Assembly: GCA_946811185.2 (NCBI GenBank)
Contig: OX328105.1
Location: 32,677,394 to 32,741,393 of the forward strand
DNA: 64,000 nt
Direction: 5' to 3'
Source: Hippopus hippopus
Lineage: Eukaryota; Mollusca; Bivalvia; Cardiida; Cardiidae
Below, one piece after another: positions 25,501 to 40,500 of this stretch. The first letter of the stretch is position 1, and the number at the start of each line of letters is the position of its first letter. The notes below the pieces were generated by a model. That model was not told where the DNA came from and searched no databases. It worked only from the letters and a program-made list of their open reading frames with translations. The translations under genes were made by a program, and so were the position numbers.

Positions 25501-28500
25501 GGATCCAGTTCTTTATGGCTAACAGAGGAAAGTTAAGGGGTCTTTATACCACACAGAAAAGTAGCATAGAAAAAGAAAGATCTAAGCGTACGGTCTGTCG
25601 TTTTTTTGTCTCTCTTTTGCTGAGTAAATGTTCATTGGCCACAGTAGGTGGCAGTTTTTATTACTGTTTTTGTCCTTGATACAATACAATTCATCTAGAC
25701 GTTCAGTCTTAGCCAATTAGATGGCAAGTTTTGAAAATTCCGAGTAATTGAATTTAGAAGTGAGCCTTGCACTGAGAAAAAGGGGATAGGTCGTCACAAA
25801 ATTATAAAGATATCTTTGTTTAACAATCGACTGGACCACGAGGTAGCATGTTCCCCGGACAAGCAGAAAATTTACAAATAGCTAAAACGTTTCAACCCCT
25901 GTAAGACTGCGAAGATTGCGCAGGCTGGCATGGGTCAGTAGTTTTTGCACATACATTGACCCCCGTTTCACAGAGCTTGACTCAAATATTGGTGAATACA
26001 ACTCTAAGTTCTTGTTGTCAATTAGTAACGTTATGATGGCAAAAGGGAACTAGAGCGCAAAGCCTGATGGACTGCAAAGTTCAAATGATGATATATTATA
26101 CTACTTATGGTACTACAGTGCTTGTTGCTGACCATGTCGTCCCAGAGATTGCCGACATCTCTGGGACTTATGCAAAAGCATTTTCTTTCCTTCCGCCGAA
26201 CTGAAATGAGACCATACTAGCTAAAGCTTTATAAAGAGCAAACCTGTCGGAACCAAACGTTCTAATGATGGTGAGTGCTATAATGTGGTACCACCTTGTT
26301 TGGCGCCTCTGATCCTGTACATATGATAGCCAAAAACTGCCACATTTCTTACTTCAACATCCTTTTATGATCATCAGGGGTAAAATGATACCATCAGAAC
26401 TGGAGCGCTGCATCAAGGAAAGTTTGGCGGATCAGAAAGTTCCATTGATGGTGAACGCTACATGTGGGACAACGGTACTTGGTGCCTACGATCCTGTGTC
26501 TGAGATTGCCAACATCTGTGAAACCTATGGAATATGGCTACACATAGACGTAAGCATTACCGACACATTTCTATCTAAAAGTGATGTTTTGTTTTCATCT
26601 TTGACGTGATCACTTTTCAAAGCACCGTGGCAAACTGAGATATGCTCGTAATGACTTTCACCTTTTGCCACGCTGTTTTCAATTGTAACCACAAAAGAAA
26701 TAAACTAGTCGTTAAATTTAGATTCATTTCTCTCAAGTTTATTTAATTGCCTCAATTTGGAGGCAGTATGAAGTACTATTCTGCTTGGCAGAACACATGA
26801 ACTGGTCCGAGAAATATTCTAAATAAGGCATTATCCTGGACCGTTTTAATCATTACCCTCGTTCATTGTAAAATATAGCTCATCGTTTTGTATGTTTGTT
26901 TGTTCGGTGTATAATAAAGTTTCAACATTATGACAGTAATATCAAGGCGGCCAGCACACGTATCCATGCTTTCCTAGAGTCTGTTCAAGCAGCTGATCGA
27001 ATTTTTCTGTCAAGTTATACTCCATTTGCCAGATCTGCAGTTTTAGTATCTATTTTAGATGTCAAGATGGAGTGCCTGTGTTGAACAATTAAACTTTTTT
27101 GGTCAGATTTTTCGTTTGTTATTGTATATTTTGACAGTATAGCGACTCTCTTGTCCGAAAGTGCTAATGATAATGTCAGCATAATAATACGAAACCAGAA
27201 AAAAAGTGCACTCCAGAGATTAACATAATCCTATAATTACAAGGACGCAGATATTTTAAATGGACACCTAAGATTTAAAATTGAAAGTGCTAGGTGTCCC
27301 CAGTTTTGCTGAGTCAGGACATAGGAACATCTGAAATTAATGTTAGTGTAAAGCAGTGAGGTCTTACTGAACACCAAAGAGGTTACTTTTTATAGAATAG
27401 TGGTGCCGCTTAGGCCCTGCTGAGCTTTCCGACGTCGCCGCAGAGCCCGACCCTAGTGCTGTACAATTAAGACGACAACACTAAGAAGAAAACTGATTTT
27501 TTATGTGTGTTTATTTATATGTTTTTTAGCGCTGTTTTCAACATTATTTCATTTATATCGCGGCGATCAGTGCACATATTCTTGCTTTCCTGGAGTTTAT
27601 TTTACTATGCACAGTATTTTTCTCACGCCACTGGCTGCTTTCTCAAAATACTCGTCGTCAAAATAGTGATCAACGGTGAGAGAGGAATGAATCCTGTTAC
27701 AACGACTATCGTCCATCCTAGGAAAAAAACTGGCCGAGTTTGGGATTTGACCAAGCGAACCAATGGTCTCAAGTCTTTTATGCTACTGATTGCGCTAGCT
27801 GATTTTCTGATGAAGCACTATTCACACCTGTCAGCATATAACCAAAACAAACAAGTCCTTGTATTTGGCCTATTTTCTTTTGAAGGGTGCATGGGGCGGC
27901 AGTGTGCTGTTCTCCGAGAAACATAGATACCTCATGGATGGCTTGGTCAGGTATGTTTCCTTTCATCGTTCTCTCGTCGGTTTATAAAATCTTAGTGTTG
28001 TTTTGTATACAAAAAAAATTGTTTGATTAGAGATACGTGTCACTGATTAATTCAAAAGTTCCAGACTTTGGATCCGCAGAACCTTGCAAATGAGAAAAAG
28101 CAAGGCTACCAAGAGGCTTTTGGAAAGCAGACTGCAAGTGGGTCTCCTAAGTCCCTAAACCAGAAATGACGTAGGCATAATGACGTCATCAGTGTCAATT
28201 GAGCGTGGGTCATCGCGTATGTAGAGTAACAACACCGTCTGAGCTTGGAAACCGGAAACGTTTATAAAGAAATGTCACGTAGAATGAACCGGAAATCTTT
28301 TGACCGTAAAAGACAGACGACGCGGCTGGTCAAATATATAGCCATGCATGGGAAGCTAAGGAATACTACCGATATCATTGAAAAGTGCGCTGCCACGTAA
28401 CACAGGCTGGTAATGTTTTGACCTAACAAAAAGACGACACAATGAGTCACGCGTAAAGATGCGCGTTGGTCGCTAATGAAAATTACCTGCATTTCCTGCT

Positions 28501-31500
28501 TTTCTTTTTCACTTGCAGAATAGATTTTTCATGTGGCAAATATTACATACGTGTACCGGAATAAAATATAGCAATTGCGAGATAACCTCAGGCCAAATTT
28601 CAATTCATTTACTCCAGGAAAACTCAAACTCTCCTGTAAAGTTGGTCCGCCATGGTTCCCAAGCTCAGACGGTGTCATTATTCTAGATACATTACATCCG
28701 ATATCTCACGCTCAAGGGACGGAAGTGAGGTCATATCCGGTTTGGGTCTTAAGAGACCGGGTCATAATGCAAGACGCTGAAATGCACTATTGCTGTATTG
28801 CTGTACAGTATTTTTACTGTAATGCGGTATTGTCCTTACGTCTTACAGCTGTTTTGGGAACACTTTTTGCAAAAAACAGAAAGCTGCTCGTGACGAGTAG
28901 TTTCTCTCCTTTTGCAAATTTTTGACGTCTACATAGATCTACGTATGAAGCATGAATTCCATGTTTCCAAAGGTCTTCATTTTAAATTCTTTTCGGTAGA
29001 TAATTAGTGAAAAAGTGATGCAGTAAATGCTCCGATTTATGAGCGAGCAGTTGCACGCCATACATTATGAAATTGAGGTTATATCGGCAATAAAGCATCT
29101 TTCCATACAGTGTGCGTTCAGTGCAGGGATAGGTGTCCCTGCAATTGCACGTTACAGTTTATCAAAGTACTGAAAGTACTGCCAGACTAGCGAATGTTGA
29201 ATAAGCTGCCTTGTTACAGATACAACTTGTATGAGGTAGATGGTCAAATCCGTTCATTAAGTCCGATTCGGTTCCATCCGGCCAATTCAGCATGTTATTG
29301 TTGTACGGGTGCTTTATCAATGACATCTTGTTCAATCCATTTTATGTCGTATTTAACGGCATTGCTATTTCTAACAGAATTATTTTTTGTGGGGAAGTAC
29401 TTAGCGACTGTGCACTTTGTGCTGTTGTTGTTGTTTATATTTGGACCTGGGTCACTCTCGATGGCGATAGACTAGCGATCTTAGGATTGATAGTCAAAAA
29501 TTGAGGTATGACATGGCTGACTGGTGGTGCTTGGCTCTCCGCTAAGAATGTTGTTATATTTTAAAGCTTGGAGGATTGACTCAAGCTTGTAGCACGTTAC
29601 TCGTACAACGTTCGAATTTGGGTTTTTCAGGGCTGACTCGATGACGTGGAATCCGCATAAGATGATGGTTGTGCCACTTCAGTGCTCGGCCGTATTCTTA
29701 AAGAAAAAGGTAAGGTCTTGTAAGAAGACTTGCTTGCTCCATTAAAAACTAGCGCAAAATATGTGAGCCATACTCTGTCGAAAAGGGGATTTAATACATG
29801 ATCAAAAAGTATTGACTCAGATCAGCATGCGCAGACTGATCTAGGTCGAAACCTTTTTGTTGTTTATCAATTTCCTGCATCAGGATTCAGCCATGTGTCA
29901 GACAAAATGGACTATATGGATCCATACCTGTATGATGACATGCTTGCTATAGTGCAACACAGAGATACATTATTAGTTGTACGGTCAGGTGGCAGGGGAC
30001 TTGGAAACTTGTTCACGGCTGTGGTGAATCATGTCGTCCCGAGCCGAAGGCGAGGTGGCGACATGATTCACCACAGCCGTGAACAAGTTTCCAAGTCCCC
30101 TGCCACCTGACCGTACAACGAATTTATTATACTGCAAAGTTTTACCATTCCAACGTGTGTTAAGCGAAATTTACCTGTTTTTTGGTTTCAAAAATTGAGT
30201 ACGCTGACGAAGTAGAATTTCCCTTCTGAGTGCTCCAATTGAATGAAAACTGACGTCACTGGGAACTGACGTCACTGAAACCTTGGTAAAACGTGCAGTT
30301 TGGTGCATAATCTTGATGTTAATCTTGGTCGACGCCGCCATTTTGGATGTTGTGTTGAAAGTGTAGTCATGTATACGGGGCTCCCGAAAGGGAAACTGCT
30401 TTTACGTTGGTATTGCCAGTGTACATGATATAGATGTTGGGGCATTATTATCCAATCAGATCACGAAAAATTTATTTGCAGTATAATAATAAACCCTCTT
30501 TTGCCAGAGCATGGCTCATGTAATTGCTGGCTTCTTCATTGGTAGATAGATTAATGAAAAGTTATGCCTGTCTGATCTTAATCTTCGCTGTCCACGAAAT
30601 AAACTTAAGCTACCTGCTAGTACCATTAGGACTTCCACGTTGTTTTTATTCTATAATGGGTGTGGTAGGCAGCTAATGAAAAAAAACTGAAAGCAAGTTT
30701 TTTTTTCACTGGGGAGGGAGGATCATGTCCAGATTCACACAAGTACACATACTTGAACGATAGATATTGAACATGAAAAAAACAGCATGGGAGGTAAAGT
30801 AATACATCCACTGGAAATATGGTCATAAATTTCCTTTATTGCCACGGCGATATGATTTCCTGTTTTCTACTTTTTCCTCGACCCTTACGCATGAGTTTTG
30901 CTCTGGCAAAAGGGCGTATAATACATCTCCGTGATGCATTAAACCTGGCAAGTCATCATCTTATTATGGATCCATAATATTCCCTTTGTCTTACAACCAA
31001 CTGAAGACTGATCCTTTGACGCATAGAAAACTGACCAATAGCAAAAAGTCTCGACCCAGCTCAGCCTGCGCAGGCTGATCTGGGTCGAGACTTTTTGCAG
31101 AAGCATTAAACCCCTTTTAAGAGAGCACGGCTCAGATATAAATGTTTACAAATACAGAAAATAATGATAACCCATTTCTTACGTCTAGCCTCCGATTAAT
31201 CAATTCTACTAATGCTGCTAATAGAGCAAAAATGAAGCCTTATAAGCTTTCTTTTTCTTGCAGATGTCTCGTTGCTGCATTAGTTCAGCAGAGAAAAAAG
31301 TCTTTTTAACCCTTTACCACACAATCCCGAGTTTTAACGGCCCTTAGAAAGAAGGCTTATAAAACATTGAGGGAAAAGAAGATAATGCTGGTAACCAGCA
31401 TATCACCTTTTCCCTCAATGTATTCTACCTATTTAAGGAAAAATACTATCATTTGAAAAAAAAGGTAAATAAATAAATAAAGAAAGAAAGAAAGAAAACA

Positions 31501-34500
31501 TCATTTGAATTGTACTCCGTAAATTCCTTCAATATCGACAACCGAGCCCCGGTAGCTCAGTCGGTAGCGTACAGTACTTGAGAACAGGAGGTCGCTGATT
31601 CGATCCCCGGCTCGGCCAGTTTCTTGTCGAGGATCGATTATGGTCATTGCGACAGGATGCATTCCTCTCTCACCGCTGACGACTGTTTCGACGATGGCTA
31701 TGTGGGAAGGCAGCCAGTGGCTTGGAAAGAATATTATGCGGAAGACTGGTAAAAAGAAACTCCAGGAAAGCATGGATAGGTGCACTGGCCGGCGCGATAT
31801 AATTGAAATAATGTTGAAAACGGCGTTAAACACAATACAATCAACCAGTCTCTAAATATCGACAAGTTTAAATGTTTCCGTGTGGGAAAGGGTTAACGCT
31901 TTACCAGACAATGCTGTATTTTACGACCTCGAGATAAAGGTAAATATGAAGACATCGTTCGAAATAGTGAAAATGCTGGTTCCGAGCTCTTTTCTGTATT
32001 TTACACAATGCTATCAACCTTATCAAAAATTAATGTAATCAGTTAAGCAACATTCAATTTGTTGTCTGCAAATGCTTTCAGTATTGAAGCGTCTAGGATT
32101 GTATCGTCTGGGAAAAAAAGTTAAGTTCGGAATATCTTTACGGTAAATTCAAAGATTTCCGCCTGACCGACACTTCAAACGGTCTGTATATGAGATACTA
32201 TCATATATCTTACGTCAAACCGACTGTTCTGTCACAATGACAAATAGATTTGCGTTAAAATGGGTAGTATATCAAAGTAAGTTTCTTTCATATTAGGAAA
32301 CTCTTTGACAAATGTGAAAATTTCTCAAGCATGCTGAACGATTTCAATACCGTCCAGACAGCCAAAATTCTTTCCAGCACGCAGACGTGCTTAACCGCAG
32401 TTCTTTTTTTTTTTCTGAAAATAGAATTACAATTGAAAACGAAAGCTCGTTTTGGTTATTTTATGAAGGGAGACAGAATCCAGACTTGTCCAAGTTGAAA
32501 GAATATGAAGACGACAGTGTAATGTAGCTGAAATGATGGGATTTGTCGATGACAAGATAGAAAATATTGTGGAAAAAGGAGAAAATGCTGGTTGCCTGCA
32601 TTTTCTTCTTTTCCCATAATGTTTTCAATACGCATCCTCCACGGAGTCGTAAAAAACGCAGGATTGGGTGATAGTATGTAAAGTAGTGTATTCTTATGTA
32701 AGAGCATGCTTTATTCAGAATTTAGCCATGCTCTAGGCTGAAACTTTTCGCTATTGGTCAATTTCATGTATGTCCAAGAACTAATCTACCTCATAATTAA
32801 ATCGGCTGTTAAAACAAAATAACTATTATGGATCCATAATTATGCGATGGCTTGATTGGTATACACCACGGCGATGCAATAAACCCACTTTAGCCAGACA
32901 ATGGCTCAGGTCTATTGATATGGCCAAAAGCGGAAATATACTGGCTTCAAGCAGACAACCGTTTAAGTCGTACAACAGACATCTTATGAAAACAATGTGA
33001 CTGATGGAGAAATTATTCGTATTGAGCAATTGCAGCATTTGCAGGCTACAAATAGGATTCAAATGATAGAATTTTTCTTTGAAAGGGATGAAAACAATGT
33101 GGGTCAAGAAGATAATGCTAGTGATCAGCATTTGCTCCTTTCTTTGTCACGATGCTTTCAGAAATGTTCTTCTCAAGGTTTGTAAAATAACGGCATTGTT
33201 TGGTATAGGGTAATTGACAAAAGGATGTCTTATACTCTTTTTATCATCCCTGTTTACAAATAACTCGAGCTTATTGCTTAAATCGTACAATCGAAGAAAG
33301 CAAAAATAAGTAGTTGTTTTGAAGATCACAAATGAATATCAATTATCATAAAAGTAGAAGGATCTTTGCATGTTATCTTGATTATAGACAAGCCCAAAAG
33401 AACCCTGTAATTATATCAAAGACAGTAAATCAACAACACAGACAAACAGGATAATTACCTGTCTTTATCAAATAATTTCCATGGCATTTTTTTTATCTTC
33501 CTTTTGTGTCAATATTTTCAGACTCTCCTAAGAAAATCTAAAAATAGAATAGGGAAAGACAGGAGGATATAGGCATTTAAGAAAGAAAACGTGAGAAATT
33601 TAACACGGAATGACTGAAGATGAATTTCATCTCCTACTAGTCTGTCCCATATAGTCCATTTTCAGGAGACTTTGCTAACACCCTTATTACTTTCGTTGGC
33701 TAACACTTCGAAAAGTTCCATCATATCGCCATCCAGGCCGACAGCCAGGCAGCTAGATAGGCAGAAAGGTTGGCAAGATAAAAATTCAGACATTTTCCTT
33801 CTCCAACCTTTCCTTAAAAAGTTAAATGAAATAAAGGAATATTATTTTTTTACTATTACTTCTGTATACTAGGTACCGCTACCACTACTACAACAACAGC
33901 TACTACTACTACTACTTTTTCTTCTACCACCACTTCTTCTACTACTTATACTACTTATACTTCTACAACACCAAATACGAGTAACTTTATCTAACCATTT
34001 CATAACAGTCGATATTTTTTTCCAGCAATTTTTCTTTAATTTTAGAAAAATCTAGTGTCTTGAGACAGATAGCGCTTGACTTGTTCGCAAACAATCACGT
34101 GTTTTAAAGACCATGGCGAGGAAGGCTTTTGGAAACATTGTGGGTAAAGGAGAAAATGCTTGTTTGTTTGTATTGGAGTTCAACGCCATTTTAACGGCTT
34201 AGATCATGGCGTCAGTGTGTTCCTGGCTTTCTCACGCCAATAATGACTCAACTTTCTTTCCAAGGCCACTAACTACTTTTCTCACATGCATCAGAGGTGA
34301 GAGGCGAAAAATCGCAGCCGGGTATCGAACCCGCAACCTCCAGGTCACGAGTCAGATATGCTAACCACTGAGCTACCCGGCCGTGCAGAACATGGTTGTA
34401 ACCACTATGTTATTCTACTTTTCATAGACAAATTCCATTGTTAGAGCTATCTTAAATTTCATACTTGCGAATGTTTTCAATTTGGACATTTCTAATATCT

Positions 34501-37500
34501 TGTGGTTCGGTAGGGAGTTAATTATTTCGCCGATAACTTGTTGGGAAATCTGAAAGTAAATTCTGCCACAGCTGAAGACAAATTTGTGCACTGTTTAGTG
34601 TCGACAGTGTGCGGTTTAATACAAAGTCTATCTGTGCGTTCTGTACAGTCAGGTATTCGTCTTCGCCGTCCACAAAAGCTATTTCAGTATACATTGGCAG
34701 TGAAAGTTAAGGCAGACTCCCTTATATTCCAACTGAGAGCGCATGTGGCTGTTTCATACAAATGGCTGATAACGTAAGTTAAACCTTTTTCACCTTTATA
34801 TTAACTTTTCGGGGTTTTTAATATCACAGGGTATTTTAGAGGCCGCCAACCAGCTTCATGCAGATTATCTGTATCAGAAAGACAAATTGTACGATACGAC
34901 ATACGATACAGGTGACAAAGCGATACAGTGTGGACGTCATAATGACGTCTTTAAACTATGGTTAATGTGGAGGTCAAAGGTCAGTTCCGTATCTTTTGCA
35001 TCACGAGTCCTGTGTTTCTATAAAGCGATTCTTCTTTCTTTATAGAGCGATGTCTCATTCTTTAACTTTTACCAAATGACAAAAATGTTGACAGGTCAAA
35101 ATTAAAAGCATGTACAGACAATAAATCGAATGTGATTCAAACAGTAACATTTGTCACTGTAAGGGTAGAAAAAATTGTGGGAAAAGGAGAAATGCTGATT
35201 TCGAGCATTTTTTCCTTTTCCCACAATGTTTTCAAAAGCCCTCTTCCCCAGGGTCGATACAGCGATTCCCAATTTATTACAGCTTTTCCTCATAACTACA
35301 TTGTGATATTATTTATCCAGTATACGGTTACTTCTCTGATTACTGGTCTTTTATAACAGTTTAGTTCTCTATGTGTGCACAGACTGGTGTCCTCGGCTGA
35401 GTGTTGCAGAAGGAATTGCGTATCATGCAACCGTTCGGAGTGTTCCGCAAACCAGTGGTTAGCCTGGGTTCCAGTCCGATCTTTTTTCGTTTTATATATC
35501 GGACGTTACTTTGTCAAAAATAGGAGGGCGGCGGGGGGGAGGGGTTTAATAATTACGGAAGCGATAAACCGTTTTGCCTAAGATCTGTATGAACCGTGAA
35601 AGGAGATCGCGATATGGAGTGATTAAAAAATTATTACTGCCTGAACCCAGGCTAACCAGTGGTTAATTTTTTTTTTTTTTCATTAAGAAACTCCTGTTTG
35701 ATCAGCATTTGTAGCGCTGATCAAGTGACAATATAATCCGGAAAGGCAGAACTCGGCCTAGTGATGGTGAAACCCGGGAAAGACATGTAAAAGAGCTTCT
35801 GTCGTGATATTATAAAGATATTGTCGAAAGTGTTGGCATGAATTTCACTTAAACAAAAAACAGCCCTGAAAATATTTTATCACCCAAAAGTGTCTTTGCT
35901 GTTTTCACGTGTGTTCTATTACAGGGAGACTGCGGGTTTGAAGCCCAGATCGACAGGAATTTCGAAATGGCGGGGTAAGTATCGGTCGGTACTTTACACG
36001 GCAAAGGAGTATGGAAAGATTTTAGGAATGTATATGAATCATGCTCTGCCAGAAGAGGGTTTAATGTATATGCAAAAAAAGTACGAGTATCAACCCAGGT
36101 CAGCCTGTACAGTCCATGCGTCGAAACGCATTGGTATTTGTAAATTTTCTGTATGTCCAGGGACAATTCTACCTTATGATTCAGTCGATTGGTAGGCAAC
36201 CTGGATTTCATAGATCCACAGCTATGTGATGACTTGCTTGGTATAAAAATACATCCAAAGGAAGCAATAACACCCCCTTTAACCAGAGGGCAGCTCTTAT
36301 TTGAACCATGCTCTGTGAATGGAGGGCTTAATGCATCTGGTTTGCCATTCTTACATGCATATTAAACAAGAGGGCCATGGTGGCCCTGTATTGCTCCACT
36401 GGCCAATGTTTACAAAACGAACATACCATACATTGCAATTTTAGGCCAAATAGTTATGAATTAGAACAAATATTACAGCTGTAGCTCACGGTAAGGAACA
36501 AGAAGATCTTTAAAGTTTATACTATATGAGCCTATATAAAACTTTAACTTGTGGAATGGGTCCAAGTTTAATCCTGGGTCTATATTTTGAAGAACCTTAG
36601 TAGAGGTCTACTTGATAAATACACATGTAAAATTTAGTAGCCCTACTGTTATGGTTAGGAATGAGAAGATTTTTAAAAATATTCACTATATAATGCAATT
36701 AAAACTTGTGACCGCCCGGGGCAGGGCCATATTCGACTCCAGGGCTAAAATTTGAACTGTCTTGTCTGAGGTTTTCTAGTTAAAGCTACATGCAAAATTC
36801 GGTAGGCCTTGGCCTTATCGTTAGGAGCGAGAAGATTTTTACATTAGATGAAGCTACATGCCAAATTTGGTAGCCCTAGGCCTTCCGGTTTAGAACCACA
36901 AGTTTTTTAAATTTTTCACTATATAAGCCCATATAAAACTCGTGATCCCGGGGCAGGGCCAATTTTAACCCCAGGGCTATAATTTGAAGGATCATTTCTA
37001 TTACGTTTGGTCAAAATCGGGTGGGTGGTTTCAGAGAAGAAGATGTTTAAAATAAAAGTTAACACACGGAAACCCTTGATCTACATTTTATGTAAAATAC
37101 TATGCGGACATGTATATTATGTTGTTTAAAAAAGACTGTTAATTAGTTTCCATGTGATTCTCATTATAAATCACAAATTAAGAGACGTTGAAAGACTCAG
37201 AAGTATGGGTGGTAATCTACAGGGTTACATATCATCTTTAATTGGCTTTAAGCTTACAATAATAAGTTATGTTATGTGTTATATGTTAAAATACAATGAC
37301 CATTAAGTACAAAGTTGATGAACTTCTGCTGATACATTTGAAGACAGTTATTTGTTTTCAACTAAAATGTAATCGGTTCACAGTTTATTAAGGGACTGTT
37401 TCAAAGTATCATACAAAAGAGTTATATATTATATGTCAATACAGTACCTCATCCCGTTCTAAAAATTAAACAAATAATAAAACTTTAAGAAACCCGAACA

Positions 37501-40500
37501 ATTGTAAAAAATTTGATATTAAAATATTCATTTCCTTATGTAAATTAACGGTTATCTATTGGTACGTTTGAAGTTTTGGAAAATTTGCAACAGTTTGAAA
37601 CATGGTCTGCATAAGGTGACCATTTTTTTTTTTTTTTTTTTTGTTAGTCTAATATTCTGCATTAATAGATCTAGTTTTGATAAGTGTCACTCTCAGATAG
37701 GCATCTTTAAACCATGGTTATAAGGACTGATTAAGGAAATCATTTCAAAGATGATAAATAAGGGTTTTCTTAAATGATACATTACTGCATTCCTGCATTA
37801 TATGTATTTTTAACTACAAATGATCAGAATGTCCGACAAAAATGGCGGCTTGAAGACATCTGCTTTGAATGTGAAAAAATTGTTGATCACCGATTTGTTC
37901 AAAAACTTTTTATCGGCAGCTGTCCTTTTGGTAAACTAAGTTGATCAAAATAAAAATAAATACGGATATTCAAGTAAAAAATGTCTCTCGGTAAATACAA
38001 CAACAAATTCTGCAAATCTATACAAGATCTATATTTACGATCGTTAAGTTTGTTCCGGGGTTTGCGTTTCGTTTTATATCTAAGAAACCTTCCAACGATC
38101 ATAAGATTTTTATGTTCCGAGTTCTGTGTTTCGCTTCAAATGTTATACAGATCTTATAAAGATGAATTGATAATAAAGAAAATCATGCAAACTGCAATAT
38201 TCTAAGATCTTTCGATGTTTGTCTATCAATTTCATTCAGAGATTTTTATGCTCATTATCCTGATTTTTTTTTCTTTTAAACACAGGACGCTGTTTTCAAA
38301 TTGCAACAGAGCCCAATCTTAGCAAAAATGTTGTCTTATTCTAGGGTCTGGTAATATTTACCCTGCGTATATTTATTTTGACTTTAGGTACACATGTCGT
38401 AGAAAGCATTTTGGTAAATGAAAATAATGTATTTTCAGGTTGTCCAAGTGTAGAGAAGATAGTTTCTGTTTCTTTTCTAAGGCAAACTTGTGCATTCTTG
38501 AACACGTGCTACCTATAAATGCTTTTCTTTTTCATCTTCCAACGGTCAATTTCTTTTAATACTGTGGCAGGAGATATTACTTGTAAACAGCAACTTCTCC
38601 TTTTATTACAGTACCTTTACTTGCATCCATATTTACGCCTTAATTGTCGTTGTTATTCAAAAATTACAAGCCTGTTTTCAAAATTAACTACAGCAGCGTG
38701 TTTTTTTTTAGCTAGTCAATTGATTTTTGTGATTAAGAGTCTGTGGACTGTTTTCTTTAACGCTAGTAAATTAGATTCTTATTCTAACCTCAAAAAAAGA
38801 TTCACTTGATAGGCTAAGACAGATATAATTAATCAGTATGCATTATTTTTATTTTTGAAATAATTGATATTAAGAACCGTTGGTAATTCTGTCCTTACTG
38901 TACATATAACTTGGTGAGGTTTCGAACCAACTTCTTCAGTACAAATATGCCTACCTTTATTTCTTACTACAGGTACATGTTGCAGAAACTAAAAGCTAGA
39001 GAGGACTTCCAGCTCGTTCTGAATGAGGTAAAACACTGATATGCTAACCCTTAAGCTACTTAATATATGAAACGATTTCTTCTCAGTACTAAAAACCAAA
39101 ATAACGCAATTCAAAGTTGATTTCAACAGGGAAAAATGCCGTAGCGGACATTGTAGATCCAAGATCAGACTGCACGTTCTGTGCAGTCTGATATAAATCT
39201 ACACTGTCCGCAAAAATACCCTGCGTCGCACTTAGCGGCCTAAGGTATAAAGAAACTTGCATACATGAACTTTTACTGAAGGGGCCAAGAAAAGTGGTAT
39301 TAACCATTTCGGCGCCATAGACGAAAACAGTGACTTTTGCGGACGGCATAGATCAATATCAAACTGCACAGAACGTGCAGTCTGATCTTTGATCTGTACA
39401 GTCCGCTTGTGTAGTCAAGCCTATACAATCAAAATCTTTGTAAGTTTCAATAGATTGTATTTAGAGCCATCGAAAGAGGTCGAGTTTATTTATTTGGCAC
39501 TGAAAGAGTTAAAGCCCAACACCTTTTTCAGTGTGCGTAAAGAATAGAGTAAGCCAATACATATGTAAACAACTTGGTTTTAAAGTTTTAAAACAAGATA
39601 CCAAGTTGTAATTGTCTCCTTTAAATCTCTTATTAATACTCGTAAGATAAATGCAGAAACTCCCTGTAATGCATATTTCGAGGTATGATTAATTATAATC
39701 ATATGATTAGGCGTGCGATACTCTGCATACAAGCATGCTCATAGGTACACTCGGTTCGTATTGACACTTTACAGATGCGGTCTCACTATAGGTGAGGCGC
39801 CATTTTTAACCCTTAACCTGCTAAATAAGTTAAATGAAACGTTCTAACAGCCGATAGTAAAAACCCAAATATTGCTATTTGAAAGCTATTTTTAAGGGTA
39901 ATATCTCCTTGCCGGACAGTGTAGATTCATGATCAGACTGCACGTTCTGTGCAGTCTGATCTTGATCTACATTGTCCGCAAATTTTTCTTGAGTCACGCT
40001 TAGCATCCTAAGGGTTAAAGCACATTGTAAACTCTATATCACAATGCTTGATCGACGGCAAAAAGCTAAATCTCGCAATTATTGCTTGGGAAAAGCAACC
40101 ACTTACTTGTTTTATACCCTCACAAATGTACAAGTTAAGGATTTCGTTACTTACCATAATAGATCTGTGGCTAGTTGCAAGAAGCACAATTAAGGTCCAC
40201 GGCCCCTAACTCATCAGTAAACATCGAAGTTTTCGTAAAGGCCATTCGGCCAATCTCTGCAGCTTCCGTCTTTTAATATGAGAGCTAGGGGCGGTAGACC
40301 TTAATGCAGGAAGACACCAGGTCATTGAGTCTCTATCTCTTGCTTAATTTTAGATTTGTTGTACGTATACAACGGAAAAAAAAAACATGTATGCTACGTA
40401 TTACTTACCTATTACCAATTTATTTCTCTGATGCATTTTACAAAACTTCGAATTGAGCTGTGCTCCGGGTAAAGGGGGTTTAATGCATCTCCGTGGTCCA

